Notes: a model not told the origin generated them from the sequence alone. Counted from the first letter of the stretch, positions 1 to 13,427 are shown. The stretch: 64,000 nucleotides of DNA from Leucobacter chromiireducens (GCF_003917135.1 NZ_RPDI01000014.1:1-64000), one strand, 5' to 3'. Program-made: numbers and translations.

Positions 1-771
1 GCGCTGCGCCGTGCGCTGAGCCGGCGCGCGCGGCCCGAGGGCGAGGAGCTCGCCACCGACGCGCTGCCGACCGCGCTCGCGCAGGCGCGGGCCGGGGTGC
101 GCCGCCCGGACGCGTACCGTGCGCGCGTGTACACCCCCCGCCGCGCCAGCCGCGCTGGGAGCACCGACTACGTGTTCCTCGTCGACCGCTCGGCGTCCAT
201 GCAGGGCAGGATCGCTGCCGCGGCGTCCGACGCGATGATCGTGCTGCTCGAATCGCTCACCGCGGTGGAACGCGACATTGAGAGCGCCGAGCGCGCAGCC
301 GGTGTCGCCCTCGACCTCGACGTGCGCACCGCGCTCATTGTGTTCGACGCCGAGGCCCACACCGTGAAGCCGCTCGCGCACGGCATGAGCGATGGCGTGC
401 GGCGCGAGCTCGACGCGGCGATCCGGAGCCCGCAGGGCTCGACGAACGATGGTGCGGCGCTCGCTGCGGCCGCCGCGCTGCTCGGGGTCGGGGGCAACAC
501 CCCGCGCGACTCCGACGGGCTGGCGCGCACGCGGCTGGTGTTCCTCATCAGCGACGGCGGCTCGAACGACCCCATCGCCGCGGCCAGGGAGCTCCGCCGG
601 CTGCAGCAGGCGGGGGTGCGGGTCGTCGGCTGCGGCATCGGCACGGACGATCTCCGCGGGCGCTTCGCGCCGGACGGACTGCGCGTCGATGATCCCGCGC
701 AGCTTGCGGAGGCGCTGCACGGGATCATCGCGCAGGATCTCGCCCAGCACCGCGCACCCGCCGCGCGGTAG
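1..771 (+). CDS. VWA-domain protein, C-terminal part (cut by window start)
   Basis: The reading frame is open from the first base, so the true start lies outside the window; an in-frame GTG at 97 is probably internal. The visible 256 residues hold a von Willebrand factor A domain. The MIDAS metal-binding motif DxSxS is seen as FLVDRSASM (about residue 62), and a later LISDGGSND supplies the conserved aspartate. The basic N-terminal part and the VWA position at the C-terminus resemble the VWA subunit of MoxR/magnesium-chelatase-like pairs, which usually lies beside a MoxR AAA+ ATPase. The partner would be upstream and is not visible, so the complex is inference. The next gene starts 12 bases downstream and is probably co-transcribed. 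Confidence 0.8.
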   Translation, partial: ALRRALSRRARPEGEELATDALPTALAQARAGVRRPDAYRARVYTPRRASRAGSTDYVFLVDRSASMQGRIAAAASDAMIVLLESLTAVERDIESAERAAGVALDLDVRTALIVFDAEAHTVKPLAHGMSDGVRRELDAAIRSPQGSTNDGAALAAAAALLGVGGNTPRDSDGLARTRLVFLISDGGSNDPIAAARELRRLQQAGVRVVGCGIGTDDLRGRFAPDGLRVDDPAQLAEALHGIIAQDLAQHRAPAAR

Positions 772-783
772 TAGCCTGGGGGC

Positions 784-1671
784 ATGATGACGCAGCCGGG
801 GCGTGACGAGCAGGTGCAGCTGGTGCGAGCCCTGTTCCCGCGGCTCGCCGCCGAGCTCGCCGGGGGCAACGATCCCACCGCGGAGTTCGACGCGTGGCTC
901 GACCAGCAGGCGGGCACTGTGCTTGCGGGCGCCGCATTCGGCGCGGTCCGCAGCCCGGAGACCGCCGCGCGGTTCGATGACGCGTTCGTGCACGCCCGCG
1001 CCGCCGCGGCCCTCCTCGACGTTCCACTGCCAGAGCCCGAGGCGTTCGCTGCGGCAGGCTCGGATCTCGCGAGGTTCGGCGAGCTCCTGGAGGCCCGCGC
1101 CGAGCTCACGCCGGTGCCGGCCCCGTTCGGGCTCGGGATCGAGCGCTGGCGCGAGGCGTTCACGCGCGCGGGGCTCGCGCACCCCGAGGTGCTGAGCGGC
1201 GAGCACGGCGCGTCGCCGCTCGTGCTCGCGGCCGACGCCGAGCGCGGCTTCGCCGCCCTCGACCGGATCCCGGAGACGGCGGCGGCCCTGCCGGTGGTCG
1301 CGCAGCGCGGAAGCACGGTCGCGCAGCGCGGGAGCACCGTCGCGCAGCGTGGCAGCACCGCCGCCGCCCGGCCGGTCCGCTGGACCCTTCGCCTGGTGCC
1401 GAGCGACAGCGCCCCGAGCGTGCTCGGCCTGGGCTTCGCGCACGGGCCGCACGTCTCGCTGCCCGAGCTCCTGATGCTGCAGCTGATGCGCATTCTCGCG
1501 GGCGAGCCGCCGCTCGACACGGGGACGTTCACGTGGCTCGCCGGCCCCATCGCCGATGGTCGCCTTGCGGCGCGTCACGTGTACGACGCCGGCGAGCGCG
1601 TGATCCGGATCACCTGCAGGGAGACGGGCAACCAGGGGCCGCACCTCGGCTCGCGCACGCCGGTGATCTAG
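784..1671 (+). CDS. Hypothetical protein with a 7-residue tandem repeat
   Basis: A 295-residue protein I do not recognise. It starts with two adjacent ATG codons (784 or 787), 12 bases after the VWA gene, so the two probably form an operon. The sequence is soluble, alanine-rich and acidic, with no signal peptide or membrane segment. Three copies of VAQRGST lie in tandem near residues 172-192, between a helical N-terminal half and a C-terminal half containing GLGFAHGPHVSLPELLML. The repeat may be a linker of variable length. It converges with the thioesterase gene, whose stop is 4 bases downstream. No function can be assigned. Confidence 0.7.
   Translation: MMTQPGRDEQVQLVRALFPRLAAELAGGNDPTAEFDAWLDQQAGTVLAGAAFGAVRSPETAARFDDAFVHARAAAALLDVPLPEPEAFAAAGSDLARFGELLEARAELTPVPAPFGLGIERWREAFTRAGLAHPEVLSGEHGASPLVLAADAERGFAALDRIPETAAALPVVAQRGSTVAQRGSTVAQRGSTAAARPVRWTLRLVPSDSAPSVLGLGFAHGPHVSLPELLMLQLMRILAGEPPLDTGTFTWLAGPIADGRLAARHVYDAGERVIRITCRETGNQGPHLGSRTPVI
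1297..1359 (+). repeat. Three 21-bp tandem repeats inside a coding region
   Basis: Three consecutive 21-bp units (1297-1317, 1318-1338, 1339-1359) differ at only a few bases and encode VAQRGST three times. The unit is a multiple of three, so copy-number changes would keep the frame. It is a candidate length-variable locus between strains. Confidence 0.9.
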
Positions 1672-1675
1672 CCGC

Positions 1676-2242
1676 TCACTCCCAGACGCTCGTCGCGTCA
1701 TCGCGGGTGGAGGGGAGCCGGGTCGCCTGCCCCCACTCGAGCACCTCGGCGGGAACGCGCAGCTCCTCGGGGTTCGCGCCACTCTTCTCGAGGATCTCCT
1801 GGATGGGCACGACGCCGCCTGCGCGGCGGAGGATGCGTGCGCGCACGTAGGCGCGGGCGTGCACGTCGGGCCGCCGCTCCGCGTCGGGGCGCACGAAGCG
1901 CTGCTCCATGTACACCGCCTGCTCGTCGAAGCCGAGGATCCGCGACTCGATCCAGAACCGCTGCCAGGGGTTCAGCGACTTCCGGTAGGAGATGGTCTGG
2001 CCGACCACGACGGGGTACCAGTCCTCGCGCTGGAAGAGCTCCCAGACGCCGTTGCGCTGCATCAGGTCGAAGCGCCCGACGTCCATGATGGAGAGGTACT
2101 TGCCGTTGTTCATGTGGCGCAGCAGGTCGAGGTCGGTCGGCCACACGCGGAAGCGGGAGCGGCTGACGTCGGTGAAGCCGAGCGCCGGGCCGCGCCGCCC
2201 GACGAACCACAGATGCCAGAGGGTGCGGAAGATCATGTGCAT
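1676..2242 (-). CDS. Acyl-CoA thioesterase family protein (hot-dog fold)
   Basis: A 188-residue protein of the hot-dog fold thioesterase family (4-hydroxybenzoyl-CoA thioesterase / THEM6-like). The family hallmark is seen as [21 protein letters not shown] (about residues 34-54), where the Asp and the HMNNG segment form the usual active-site region. [22 protein letters not shown] follows the normal strand pattern. The frame is open further upstream, but I place the start at the ATG at 2242 (MHMIF), because the upstream part is Arg-rich and not family-like; 2236 is an alternative. It is convergent with the preceding gene. The substrate cannot be told from sequence. Confidence 0.8.
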   Translation of the reverse strand: MHMIFRTLWHLWFVGRRGPALGFTDVSRSRFRVWPTDLDLLRHMNNGKYLSIMDVGRFDLMQRNGVWELFQREDWYPVVVGQTISYRKSLNPWQRFWIESRILGFDEQAVYMEQRFVRPDAERRPDVHARAYVRARILRRAGGVVPIQEILEKSGANPEELRVPAEVLEWGQATRLPSTRDDATSVWE

Positions 2243-2426
2243 GGCGGCCAGCCTACGTCGCACGCGCCGCGCGGCGCAGAACTCTGACCGGAGGCGACAG
2301 CGAGAGCGGCCGGGCTGGCCGCGCCGGGCAACACCCTGCACGAAGCAGGGGAGTTGCGGGGTGTGCAGGTGTACACTGGTTCGGCGCAGTCGCGCGCCCG
2401 AACCTCACAGAACCCGGAGAACCTGC

Positions 2427-2990
2427 ATGGCAACCTCGAACGACATCAAGAACGGCACCGTTATCAAGGAGAACGGTCAGCTCTGGAGCGTGGTCGAGTT
2501 CCAGCACGTCAAGCCGGGCAAGGGTGGCGCGTTCGTTCGCACGAAGCAGAAGAACGTCGTCTCGGGCAAGATCATCGACAAGACGTACAACGCCGGCGCG
2601 AAGATCGAGACCGCGAACGTGGACCGCCGCGACTTCCAGTACCTCTACCAGGATGGCGCTGACTTCGTGTTCATGGACCAGACCGACTACGACCAGCTGA
2701 CCGTGTCGGCCGTGGTCGTCGGCGACGCGTCGAAGTACATGCTCGAGAGCCAGCAGGTGCAGATCGGCCTCCACGACGGCGAGCCGCTCTACCTCGAGAT
2801 GCCCGCCTCCGTCGTGCTCGAGGTCACCTACACCGAGCCCGGCCTGCAGGGCGACCGCTCGACCGGTGGCACGAAGCCCGCGACCGTTGAGACCGGCGCC
2901 GAGATCCAGGTGCCCCTCTTCCTCGAGGCTGGCACCAAGATCAAGGTCGACACCCGCACGGGTGACTACCTCGGCCGCGTGAACGACTAA
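2427..2990 (+). CDS. efp: Translation elongation factor P
   Basis: EF-P, 187 residues, the normal length. It binds between the P and E sites of the ribosome and helps peptide-bond formation at polyproline stretches. The N-terminal KOW-like domain contains [12 protein letters not shown], with the tip lysine at about residue 32. Two OB domains follow, and the C-terminus reads [13 protein letters not shown], as in the family. No modification enzyme is encoded nearby. The start was chosen at the ATG at 2427 ([10 protein letters not shown]), preceded by GGAGA; the longer open frame upstream is not conserved. nusB follows after two bases, so the two form an operon, as in many actinobacteria. Confidence 0.97.
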   Translation: MATSNDIKNGTVIKENGQLWSVVEFQHVKPGKGGAFVRTKQKNVVSGKIIDKTYNAGAKIETANVDRRDFQYLYQDGADFVFMDQTDYDQLTVSAVVVGDASKYMLESQQVQIGLHDGEPLYLEMPASVVLEVTYTEPGLQGDRSTGGTKPATVETGAEIQVPLFLEAGTKIKVDTRTGDYLGRVND

Positions 2991-2992
2991 CG

Positions 2993-3409
2993 TTGTCGGC
3001 ACGGACGAAGGCGCGCAAGCGCGCGCTTGACATGCTGTACCAGGCCGATGTGCGCGGGGAGGAGATCCTCAGCATCGTGAACGCCGAGGCGAAGCGCGCG
3101 GCCGGGGAGCCCGACCGCGCGGCCTCGTGGCTGTACGCGCGCGAGATCGTCGACGGCGTGACGGATCACCGCGCGGAGATCGACGAGCTCATCATGAGCT
3201 ACGCGCAGGGCTGGACCCTCGACCGGATGCCCAACGTCGACCGCGCGCTCCTGCGTCTCGCGGCGTGGGAGATCCTCTTCAACGACGAGGTGCCGACGCC
3301 CGTCGCGATCGACGAGGCGGTGGAGCTCGCGAAGGAGTACTCGACCGACGACTCCGGCCGCTTCGTGAACGGTGTGCTCGGGCGGATCGCCGACCACGCC
3401 CAGCAGTGA
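2993..3409 (+). CDS. nusB: Transcription antitermination factor NusB
   Basis: NusB, 138 residues, an all-helical RNA-binding protein. With NusE (S10) it binds boxA in rRNA leaders and prevents premature termination. The opening MSARTKARKRALDMLYQADV is typical, as is the C-terminal region VAIDEAVELAKEYSTDDSGRFVNGVLG. The start is TTG at 2993, two bases after the efp stop; no later start keeps the conserved N-terminal arginine-rich patch. It is probably translationally coupled to efp. Confidence 0.95.
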   Translation: MSARTKARKRALDMLYQADVRGEEILSIVNAEAKRAAGEPDRAASWLYAREIVDGVTDHRAEIDELIMSYAQGWTLDRMPNVDRALLRLAAWEILFNDEVPTPVAIDEAVELAKEYSTDDSGRFVNGVLGRIADHAQQ

Positions 3410-3493
3410 CTCCGGTGCGGGTGCGCCTCAGCGCGCGCCCGCACCCCACCGCGGCTCGGATCCGCTATGATTGATCTCATCAGCTTTTCTTTA

Positions 3494-3520
3494 ACTGCCG
3501 TCCTGTGAGGCGGAGAAGGG
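3494..3520 (+). promoter_or_regulatory. Candidate PyrR-binding RNA element in the pyr leader
   Basis: The leader just before pyrR contains GTCCTGTGAGGCGG, close to the PyrR-binding loop known from pyr leaders of Bacillus and relatives (UCCnGnGAGGy). GCC at 3497-3499 can pair with GGC at 3509-3511. The pyrR ribosome-binding purines (GGAGAAGG) follow directly, and there is no terminator hairpin between this site and the start codon. That layout fits PyrR-mediated blocking of translation initiation rather than attenuation. A possible -10 (TATGAT) is at 3466-3471. The assignment rests on motif similarity and position only. Confidence 0.6.
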
Positions 3521-3530
3521 GGGCTCGACT

Positions 3531-4127
3531 ATGGGTACGCGTGTTGTGCTGGAAAGCGCAGAAATCTCGCGGGCGCTGACTCGAATCTCGCACGAAATCA
3601 TCGAGGCGAACAAGGGCGTTGCTGGCCTTGTTCTCGTGGGCATCCCCACGCGCGGCACCTTCCTCGCCGCGCGGATCGCCGACACGATCTCCCGGATCGA
3701 GGGTGAGCGCGTTCCCGTCGCCAGCCTCGACGTCACCATGTACCGTGACGATCTCGCGCAGAATCCGACGCGCACCCCGCACCCCACTGACATGCCGGTG
3801 ACCGGCATCGACGGCTGCACGGTGGTGCTCGTCGACGACGTGCTCTACTCCGGCAGGACGGTGCGCGCGGCGCTCGACGCGCTGAACGACCACGGCCGCC
3901 CGAGGGCGGTGCGCCTCGCCGTGCTGATCGACCGCGGGCACCGCGAGCTGCCCATTCGCGCCGACTACATCGGGAAGAACCTCCCGAGCGCGAAGCACGA
4001 GCGCATCTCGGTCCGCCTCGCCGAGCACGATGGGGTCGACGAGGTCACGATCTCGTCCGACGATGCTGGCGCGGGCGACACGGTGACTGCCGAGGGCGCT
4101 CCTTCGGCTGGGGAGGCTCGCGCGTGA
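3531..4127 (+). CDS. pyrR: Bifunctional pyr operon regulator / uracil phosphoribosyltransferase
   Basis: PyrR, 198 residues. It binds pyr mRNA when UMP is abundant and has side activity as a uracil phosphoribosyltransferase. The PRPP-binding motif [13 protein letters not shown] is at residues 98-110. [12 protein letters not shown] (about 35-46) and the family RNA-binding face segments are present. The C-terminus carries an extra acidic, Ala-rich tail of about 25 residues. It is first gene of the pyrimidine operon and overlaps pyrB by 4 bases. The RNA motif just upstream suggests autoregulation. Confidence 0.96.
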   Translation: MGTRVVLESAEISRALTRISHEIIEANKGVAGLVLVGIPTRGTFLAARIADTISRIEGERVPVASLDVTMYRDDLAQNPTRTPHPTDMPVTGIDGCTVVLVDDVLYSGRTVRAALDALNDHGRPRAVRLAVLIDRGHRELPIRADYIGKNLPSAKHERISVRLAEHDGVDEVTISSDDAGAGDTVTAEGAPSAGEARA

Positions 4128-5119
4128 GGCACCTGCTCGACACGAAGACGCTCACCCGCGACGAGGCGATCCTGATCCTCGATACCGCGGAGGACATGGC
4201 CGCAACGCAGCAGCGCGAGGTGAAGAAGCTGCCGACGCTGCGCGGCAAGACCGTCGTCAACCTCTTCTTCGAGGACTCGACGCGCACGCGCATCTCCTTC
4301 GAGGCCGCCGCGAAGCGCCTCTCCGCCGACGTGATCAACTTCAGCGCGAAGGGCTCCTCGGTCTCGAAGGGCGAGTCGCTGAAGGACACCGCGCAGACGC
4401 TGCAGGCGATCGGCGCGGACGGCGTCGTGATCCGCCACCCTGCGTCCGGGGCGCCGTCGCGCCTCGCGTCGAGCGGCTGGATCGACGCCGGCGTGCTGAA
4501 CGCCGGGGACGGCACGCACGAGCACCCAACGCAGGCGCTCCTCGACGCGTTCACGATGCGCCGCAGGCTGTTCGGCGACGCGAGCCGCGGCCGCGACCTC
4601 GACGGTGTCTCGGTCGTGATCGTCGGCGACATCGCGCACTCGCGCGTCGCCCGCTCGAACCTGTGGCTGCTGACCGTGCTCGGTGCGCGCGTCAGCTTCG
4701 TCGCTCCGGAGACGCTCCTGCCCTACGGCACGCGCAGCTGGCCGGTGACGGTGCACCACTCGCTCGACACCGCGCTGCGCGTGGAGCGGCCCGACGTCGT
4801 GATGCTGCTGCGCATCCAGATGGAGCGCATGCACGCGGCGTTCTTCCCGAACGAGCGCGAGTACGCGCGCTACTGGGGCCTCGACGACGCGCGGCTCGCC
4901 GCGCTCACCGAGCGCGCAATCGTGATGCACCCAGGGCCCATGAACCGCGGGCTTGAGATCTCGTCGCGCGCGGCCGACTCGCCCCGCTCCACCGTGCTCG
5001 AGCAGGTGGCCAACGGCGTCTCCGTGCGGATGGCCGCCCTGTATTTGTTGCTCTCCGGCGAGCGCGGCGCGCAGCACACCCCCGAACGCACCGAATCCCG
5101 TGGAGGAGAGACCGAATGA
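4124..5119 (+). CDS. pyrB: Aspartate carbamoyltransferase catalytic subunit
   Basis: ATCase, 331 residues, cytosolic. It condenses carbamoyl phosphate with L-aspartate to N-carbamoyl-L-aspartate, the committed step of pyrimidine synthesis. The carbamoyl-phosphate motif STRTR is at 52-56 and HPTQ at 134-137; SKGES at about 81-85 supplies the loop residues from the neighbouring subunit. The aspartate domain contains LLRIQMERM and [11 protein letters not shown] start at 4124 overlaps the pyrR stop; pyrC overlaps its 3' end by 4 bases. No PyrI regulatory subunit gene is present. Confidence 0.97.
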   Translation: MRHLLDTKTLTRDEAILILDTAEDMAATQQREVKKLPTLRGKTVVNLFFEDSTRTRISFEAAAKRLSADVINFSAKGSSVSKGESLKDTAQTLQAIGADGVVIRHPASGAPSRLASSGWIDAGVLNAGDGTHEHPTQALLDAFTMRRRLFGDASRGRDLDGVSVVIVGDIAHSRVARSNLWLLTVLGARVSFVAPETLLPYGTRSWPVTVHHSLDTALRVERPDVVMLLRIQMERMHAAFFPNEREYARYWGLDDARLAALTERAIVMHPGPMNRGLEISSRAADSPRSTVLEQVANGVSVRMAALYLLLSGERGAQHTPERTESRGGETE

Positions 5120-6543
5120 CCACGAATCCCGGAATCCTGATCCGCGGCGCGCGCCTCGCGGCGAGCCTCTCCGAGCGCGGCGGCGCTGCGAGCACCGCTG
5201 AGCCGGTGGATCTGCGCATCGCCGACGGACGCATTGTCGAGCGCGGCGCGGATCTCGCACCGCGCGACGGCGAGCGCGTCATCGACGCGGCCGGCCTGAT
5301 CGCGCTCACCGGCCTCGTTGACCTGCACACGCACCTGCGCGAGCCGGGCTTCGAGCAGTCCGAGACCGTGCTCACCGGCACGCGCGCGGCGGCCGCCGGC
5401 GGGTTCACGAGCGTCTTCGCGATGGCGAACACCATGCCCGTGCAGGACACCGCCGGCGTGGTCGAGCAGGTGCAGGCCCTCGGCGACGCCGCGGGCTACG
5501 CCACGGTGCGGCCCATCGGCGCGGTGACCGAGGATCTCGCCGGTGAGAAGCTCAGCGAGATCGGCGCGATGGCGCAGTCCCGCGCGCAGGTGCGCGTCTT
5601 CTCCGACGACGGCAAGTGCGTGCACGACCCGCTGCTCATGCGCCGCGCGCTCGAGTACGTGAAGACCTTCGGCGGTGTGATCGCGCAGCACGCGCAGGAT
5701 CCGCGCCTCACCGAGGGCTCGCAGATGAACGAGGGCGCGCTCTCCAGCGAGCTGGGTCTGAAGGGCTGGCCCGCGGTCGCCGAGGAGTCGATCATCGCCC
5801 GCGACGTGCTGCTCGCCGAGCACACGGGTTCGCGCCTGCACATCTGCCACCTCTCAACGGCCGGCTCGGTCGAGGTGGTGCGCTGGGCGAAGGCGCGTGG
5901 CGTGCAGGTGACCGCGGAGGTCACGCCGCACCACCTGATCCTCACCGAGGAGCTGGTGCGCAGCTACGACGCGCGCTACAAGGTGAACCCGCCGCTCCGC
6001 CGTGCGGAGGACGTGCAGGCGCTGCGCCAGGCCGTCGCCGACGGCATTATCGACATCATCGCGACGGATCACGCCCCGCACCCCATCGAGGCGAAGGAGT
6101 GCGAGTGGGACGCCGCGGCGTTCGGGATGGTCGGCCTCGAGTCGGCGCTGCCGATCGCGCTCCTCACCCTGATCGGCGAGGGCCACATCAGCTGGGCGGA
6201 GCTCGAACAGCTGCTCTCGCAGCGCCCGGCGGCGATCGGCGGGCTGCTCGATCACCCGGCCACCCTCGACGCCGGCGAGGCCGCCGACCTCGTGCTCGTC
6301 GATCCGGCAGGCAGCAGCACGTTCGACATCGCGCGGCTGCAGGGCATGAGCGAGAACTCGCCCTACCTCGGGATGGAGCTCCCCGGCCGCATCGTGCACA
6401 CGGTGCGCCGCGGCTACCTCACGGTTACGGACGGCGAGCTCGTCGATCCCGCGCGGGTGGCGAGCGCGGCGCAGGCCGCTGGCGCGGCTCAGGGCGGCAG
6501 CCTGGCCCAGAGTGGCAGCCTGGCCCAGGGCGGCGCGCGATGA
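5116..6543 (+). CDS. pyrC: Dihydroorotase (class I)
   Basis: Dihydroorotase, 475 residues, a zinc amidohydrolase that cyclises carbamoyl-aspartate to dihydroorotate. Metal ligands are seen in [10 protein letters not shown] (HTHLR at 71-75) and in DHAPH (318-322). The rest of the amidohydrolase barrel, including KVNPPLR and [11 protein letters not shown], is intact. The protein carries an extra C-terminal tail rich in Ala, Gly and Ser with a short duplicated GSLAQ unit; it is not part of the conserved enzyme and overlaps the next start. It overlaps pyrB by 4 bases. Confidence 0.96.
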   Translation: MTTNPGILIRGARLAASLSERGGAASTAEPVDLRIADGRIVERGADLAPRDGERVIDAAGLIALTGLVDLHTHLREPGFEQSETVLTGTRAAAAGGFTSVFAMANTMPVQDTAGVVEQVQALGDAAGYATVRPIGAVTEDLAGEKLSEIGAMAQSRAQVRVFSDDGKCVHDPLLMRRALEYVKTFGGVIAQHAQDPRLTEGSQMNEGALSSELGLKGWPAVAEESIIARDVLLAEHTGSRLHICHLSTAGSVEVVRWAKARGVQVTAEVTPHHLILTEELVRSYDARYKVNPPLRRAEDVQALRQAVADGIIDIIATDHAPHPIEAKECEWDAAAFGMVGLESALPIALLTLIGEGHISWAELEQLLSQRPAAIGGLLDHPATLDAGEAADLVLVDPAGSSTFDIARLQGMSENSPYLGMELPGRIVHTVRRGYLTVTDGELVDPARVASAAQAAGAAQGGSLAQSGSLAQGGAR

Positions 6544-7091
6544 GCCGCACCACCTTCATCATCCTGATGTCCTCGATCGCGGTGCTCGCGCTCGTCGGCA
6601 TGTGGATCGCGTGGCGCGGCCGCGCGCGCCGTGACGCGGCGGCGACCGGCTCCGCGCAGGCGGCGCCGGCACTCACGGGGGAGCGGCTCGCCCACTTCCC
6701 GCGTGCGAGCTACGTCTCGACCACGCCGGCCGGCGCTCCGCTTGAGCGCGTCGCGATTCCCGGCCTCCGCTACAAGGGCTACGCCGACGTCTCGGTGCAG
6801 CGCGACGGCGTCACCATCGCGGTGACCGGCGAGGCCCCCGTCACCATCCCCGCCGCTCAGCTCATCGGCACGGCGGCGGCTGGCGGCCGCATCGGCAAGG
6901 CCGTCGAGCCGGGCGGACTCGCCCTGCTGCGGTGGGCGCTGCCCGCGCCAGGCGGGGAGGACCGCGAGCTCGAGTCGAGCTTCCGCCTCACCGACCCCGC
7001 CGAGCAGGCGCGCTTCGCCGAGGCCATCGCCGCCATCGCGGCGCACACACAGACCAACACCACTCACCCCACGATCCAGGAGGAAGCGTGA
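6540..7091 (+). CDS. Single-pass membrane protein of the pyr operon (PH-like domain)
   Basis: A 183-residue protein with one N-terminal membrane helix (residues about 5-23, [19 protein letters not shown]), followed by an Arg-rich stop-transfer stretch and a cytosolic beta-rich domain. In actinobacteria a protein of this kind commonly lies between pyrC and carA and is annotated as PH-like or simply hypothetical. The start overlaps the pyrC stop (ATGA), and its stop overlaps the carA start, so it is translated as part of the operon. Its role is unknown; a scaffold for the pathway enzymes at the membrane is speculation. Confidence 0.75.
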   Translation: MSRTTFIILMSSIAVLALVGMWIAWRGRARRDAAATGSAQAAPALTGERLAHFPRASYVSTTPAGAPLERVAIPGLRYKGYADVSVQRDGVTIAVTGEAPVTIPAAQLIGTAAAGGRIGKAVEPGGLALLRWALPAPGGEDRELESSFRLTDPAEQARFAEAIAAIAAHTQTNTTHPTIQEEA

Positions 7092-8296
7092 CCACGAACA
7101 CGACCGAAGTAACGGCGCCGCCGGCTGCCGTAGTGCCGAACGGCGCTGCGGTGCTCGTTCTCGAGGACGGCACCCGATACACCGGCCGCGCATACGGCGC
7201 AACGGGTCGCACCCTCGGCGAGGTCGTCTTCTCGACCGGCATGACGGGGTACCAGGAGACGCTGACCGATCCCTCGTACGCGGGGCAGATCGTGCTCATG
7301 ACGGCGCCGCACATCGGCAACACCGGTGCGAACGACGACGACATGGAGTCGCGCAAGATCTGGGTCTCCGGCTTCGTGGTCCGCGATCCCGCACGCCGCG
7401 TGTCGAACTTCCGCGCGGAGCGCTCCCTCGATGAGGACCTCGCGAACGACGGCGTCGTTGGCATCTCGGGGATCGACACGCGCGCCGTGACGCGCCGCAT
7501 CCGCTCGGTTGGCGCGATGCGCGCCGGCGTCTTCTCCGGCGCCGAGCTGGAGCTCTCCGACGATGCCCAGCTGGCGCTCGTGCGCGAGCAGGCGAGCATG
7601 GCCGGCAAGAACCTGTCGCAGGAGGTCACGACCCCCGAGCGCTACGACGTGCCTGCCGCCGACGGCGTGACGCGCGTCGGTTCGATCGCGGTGCTGGATC
7701 TCGGGATCAAGCGCGCCACCGTGCGCTACCTGTCCGAGCACGGCTTCGACGTGATCGTGCTGCCCGCCGGGACGAGCCTCGACGAGGTGCGCGCGCTCGC
7801 CCCCGACGCGCTCTTCTACTCGAACGGCCCGGGCGACCCGTCGGCGAGCACGGCGCAGGTTGAGCTCCTCCAGGCGCTCCTGCGCGACGGGATCCCGTAC
7901 TTCGGCATCTGCTTCGGCAACCAGCTGCTCGGCCGCGCACTCGGCTTCGACACGTACAAGCTGCCGTTCGGGCACCGCGGCATCAACCAGCCCGTGCTCG
8001 ACAAGCGCACCGGCCGCGTCGAGATCACCGCGCAAAACCACGGCTTCGCCGTCGACGCGCCGATCGAGGGCGAGATCGACTCGCCCGCCGGCTTCGGTCG
8101 CGTCCAGGTCAGCCACATCAGCCTGAACGACCAGGTCGTCGAGGGGCTCGAGTGCCTCGACATCCCCGCGTTCTCCGTGCAGTACCACCCTGAGGCGGCC
8201 GCTGGCCCGCACGACGCCTTCTACCTCTTCGACCGCTTCCGCGCTCTGGTCCAGGACCGCGCCGCAGCCGCCGACACGACCACCCAGGGAGCCTAA
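7088..8296 (+). CDS. carA: Carbamoyl-phosphate synthase small (glutaminase) subunit
   Basis: CarA, 402 residues. It hydrolyses glutamine and channels ammonia to CarB. The N-terminal CPSase small-chain domain (about 20-150) contains [10 protein letters not shown] and [10 protein letters not shown]. The C-terminal class I amidotransferase domain has the nucleophile Cys275 in GICFGNQ and the partner His/Glu in YHPEA. GTG start at 7088 overlaps the previous stop and is preceded by AGGAAG. The open frame upstream in other contexts is a shadow. carB follows after 5 bases. Confidence 0.97.
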   Translation: MTTNTTEVTAPPAAVVPNGAAVLVLEDGTRYTGRAYGATGRTLGEVVFSTGMTGYQETLTDPSYAGQIVLMTAPHIGNTGANDDDMESRKIWVSGFVVRDPARRVSNFRAERSLDEDLANDGVVGISGIDTRAVTRRIRSVGAMRAGVFSGAELELSDDAQLALVREQASMAGKNLSQEVTTPERYDVPAADGVTRVGSIAVLDLGIKRATVRYLSEHGFDVIVLPAGTSLDEVRALAPDALFYSNGPGDPSASTAQVELLQALLRDGIPYFGICFGNQLLGRALGFDTYKLPFGHRGINQPVLDKRTGRVEITAQNHGFAVDAPIEGEIDSPAGFGRVQVSHISLNDQVVEGLECLDIPAFSVQYHPEAAAGPHDAFYLFDRFRALVQDRAAAADTTTQGA

Positions 8297-8301
8297 CCGC
8301 C

Positions 8302-11600
<3,299 letters not shown>

Positions 11601-11604
<4 letters not shown>

Positions 11605-12455
11605 GCACCCAGACGTTCGGCACCCGGCTCGCGGGGGAGCTCGCCGCGAAGCGACACCTGTGCGTTGGTATCGATCCACACGCGCCGCTGCTCGCCGACT
11701 GGGGGCTCGCCGATGACGCGGCCGGGGCCGAACGGATGGGCCGCGAGGTGATCGCGGCTGCCGCCGGGGTCGCCGCGTGCGTGAAGCCGCAGATCGCGTT
11801 CTTCGAGCGCTTCGGCTCCGCTGGCTTCGTCGCGCTGGAGCGCGTGCTCGCCGATGCGCGCGCCGCCGGGGTGCTCGTGATCGCCGACGTGAAGCGCGGC
11901 GACATTGGCTCGAGCTTCGCCGCGTATGCGGACGCCTGGCTGCAGCCGGGCTCGCCGCTCGAGGCCGACGCGATGACCGTCGCCGCCTACCAGGGCTTCG
12001 GGAGCCTCGCTGGCGCGTTCCCGCACGTGCGCGAGCACGGCAAGGGGCTCTTCGTCCTCGCCGCCACCTCGAACCCGGAGGCGCGCGACGTGCAGCTCGC
12101 GCGCCGCGCCGACGGGCGCACGGTCGCCGCGGCGATGCTCGACGACGCGATCGCGATCGACGGCGTCGCCGACGATCACGTGAACTCGGTGGGCGTCGTG
12201 CTCGGCGCGACGCTCGACCTCGCCGAGTTCGGCATCGATGTGGCCGCGCCACCGGCGCGACCTGCACTTCCCGTCCTGGCGCCCGGCTTCGGGTTCCAAG
12301 GCGCCCGCGTCGAGGACGCGGGGAAGATCTTCGGCGGCCTGGGCTGGGCGCTGCTCGCGAGTGAGTCTCGCAGCGTGCTCGCCGGGGGCGCCGATGGGCT
12401 CGCGGCGCGCGTGCGCGCCCGGGCCGACGCCGTCGCGACCGCGCTGACGGTGTAA
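11601..12455 (+). CDS. pyrF: Orotidine-5'-phosphate decarboxylase
   Basis: OMP decarboxylase of the longer type 2 family (284 residues), the last step to UMP. The catalytic signature DVKRGDIGS gives Asp96 and Lys98. [16 protein letters not shown] at the N-terminus and [10 protein letters not shown] near the end (phosphate binding) fit the family. It overlaps carB by 4 bases and precedes the mIHF-Gmk gene by 18 bases. pyrD and pyrE are not in this window. Confidence 0.96.
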
Positions 12456-12473
12456 CTGGCTGGGGGAACGAAG

Positions 12474-13427
12474 ATGAGTGGAGAGAAGATGATCAACTCA
12501 ACCGATCCCACCGCACGCTCCATGCCTGCGGTTGATCGCGTCGCAGCAAACCGGGCGGCGATCGCGGCGCGGCAGGCGCGCGCCGAGCTCAAGCGCCGCC
12601 TGCGGAGCGGGGAACTGTCCCCACTCCGCGTGCTCGAACAATCACGTGTTCCAGGGAGTCCAGCCGCGACGCTGCGCATCACGGACTTCCTGCTGTCGTT
12701 CCCCGCGATCGGCGTCGTGAAGGCGGAGCGCGTTCGGGAGCAGCTCGATATCTCCGAGCGGAAGCGCCTCGGCGGGCTCGGCGCGCTGCAGCGGGAGCGG
12801 CTCGAGCGCTTTGTCCGCGAGCGCACCGGTTCGGAAGCTTCCCCCGGGCGTCCGCCGCTCACCGTGCTCGCCGGGCCGACGGCGGTCGGCAAGGGCACCG
12901 TCGCCACGTACATTCGGGAGCACTTCCCTGAGGTGCGCCACTCGGTGTCCGCGACGACCCGCGCCCCGCGCCCCGGCGAGGTCGATGGCTCCCACTACAT
13001 CTTCGTTGATGATGAGGGCTTCGACCGCATGCTGGCCGCGGATGAGCTGCTCGAGTGGGCGACGGTGCACAACACGCACCGCTACGGCACGCCGCGCGGC
13101 CCGGTGGACGAGGCGGCGGAACGCGGCGAGCTGATGCTGCTGGAGATCGATCTGCAGGGCGCGCGGCAGGTGCGCGCGAGCATGCCGGAGGCACGGCTCG
13201 TGTTCCTCGCCCCGCCCAGCTGGGATGAGCTCGTCCAGCGGCTCGTTGGACGCGGCACCGAGGACGAGGAGGAGCGCACGCGCCGACTCGAGACCGCGAA
13301 GACGGAGCTCGCCGCGGCCGACGAGTTCGACGAGATCATCGTGAACGATGAGGTGCCGCGTGCCGCCGCGCGACTCCTCGAGGTGATGCGCGGCGGCGAA
13401 CGCGCGCACAATGTGACCGGCGCGTGA
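12474..13427 (+). CDS. gmk: Fusion of mycobacterial-type integration host factor and guanylate kinase
   Basis: 317 residues in one frame. Residues about 18-105 match the mIHF family ([12 protein letters not shown], then a helix-two-turn-helix with [12 protein letters not shown] and [14 protein letters not shown]), a nucleoid DNA-binding protein. Residues about 120-310 are a complete guanylate kinase (GMP + ATP to GDP + ADP) with P-loop [23 protein letters not shown] and the lid region. In many actinobacteria these are separate adjacent genes after pyrF. Two starts are possible, ATG 12474 and ATG 12489 (the second has GGAGAG before it). Whether the product is cleaved or acts as one chain is unknown. 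Confidence 0.93.
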   Translation: MSGEKMINSTDPTARSMPAVDRVAANRAAIAARQARAELKRRLRSGELSPLRVLEQSRVPGSPAATLRITDFLLSFPAIGVVKAERVREQLDISERKRLGGLGALQRERLERFVRERTGSEASPGRPPLTVLAGPTAVGKGTVATYIREHFPEVRHSVSATTRAPRPGEVDGSHYIFVDDEGFDRMLAADELLEWATVHNTHRYGTPRGPVDEAAERGELMLLEIDLQGARQVRASMPEARLVFLAPPSWDELVQRLVGRGTEDEEERTRRLETAKTELAAADEFDEIIVNDEVPRAAARLLEVMRGGERAHNVTGA

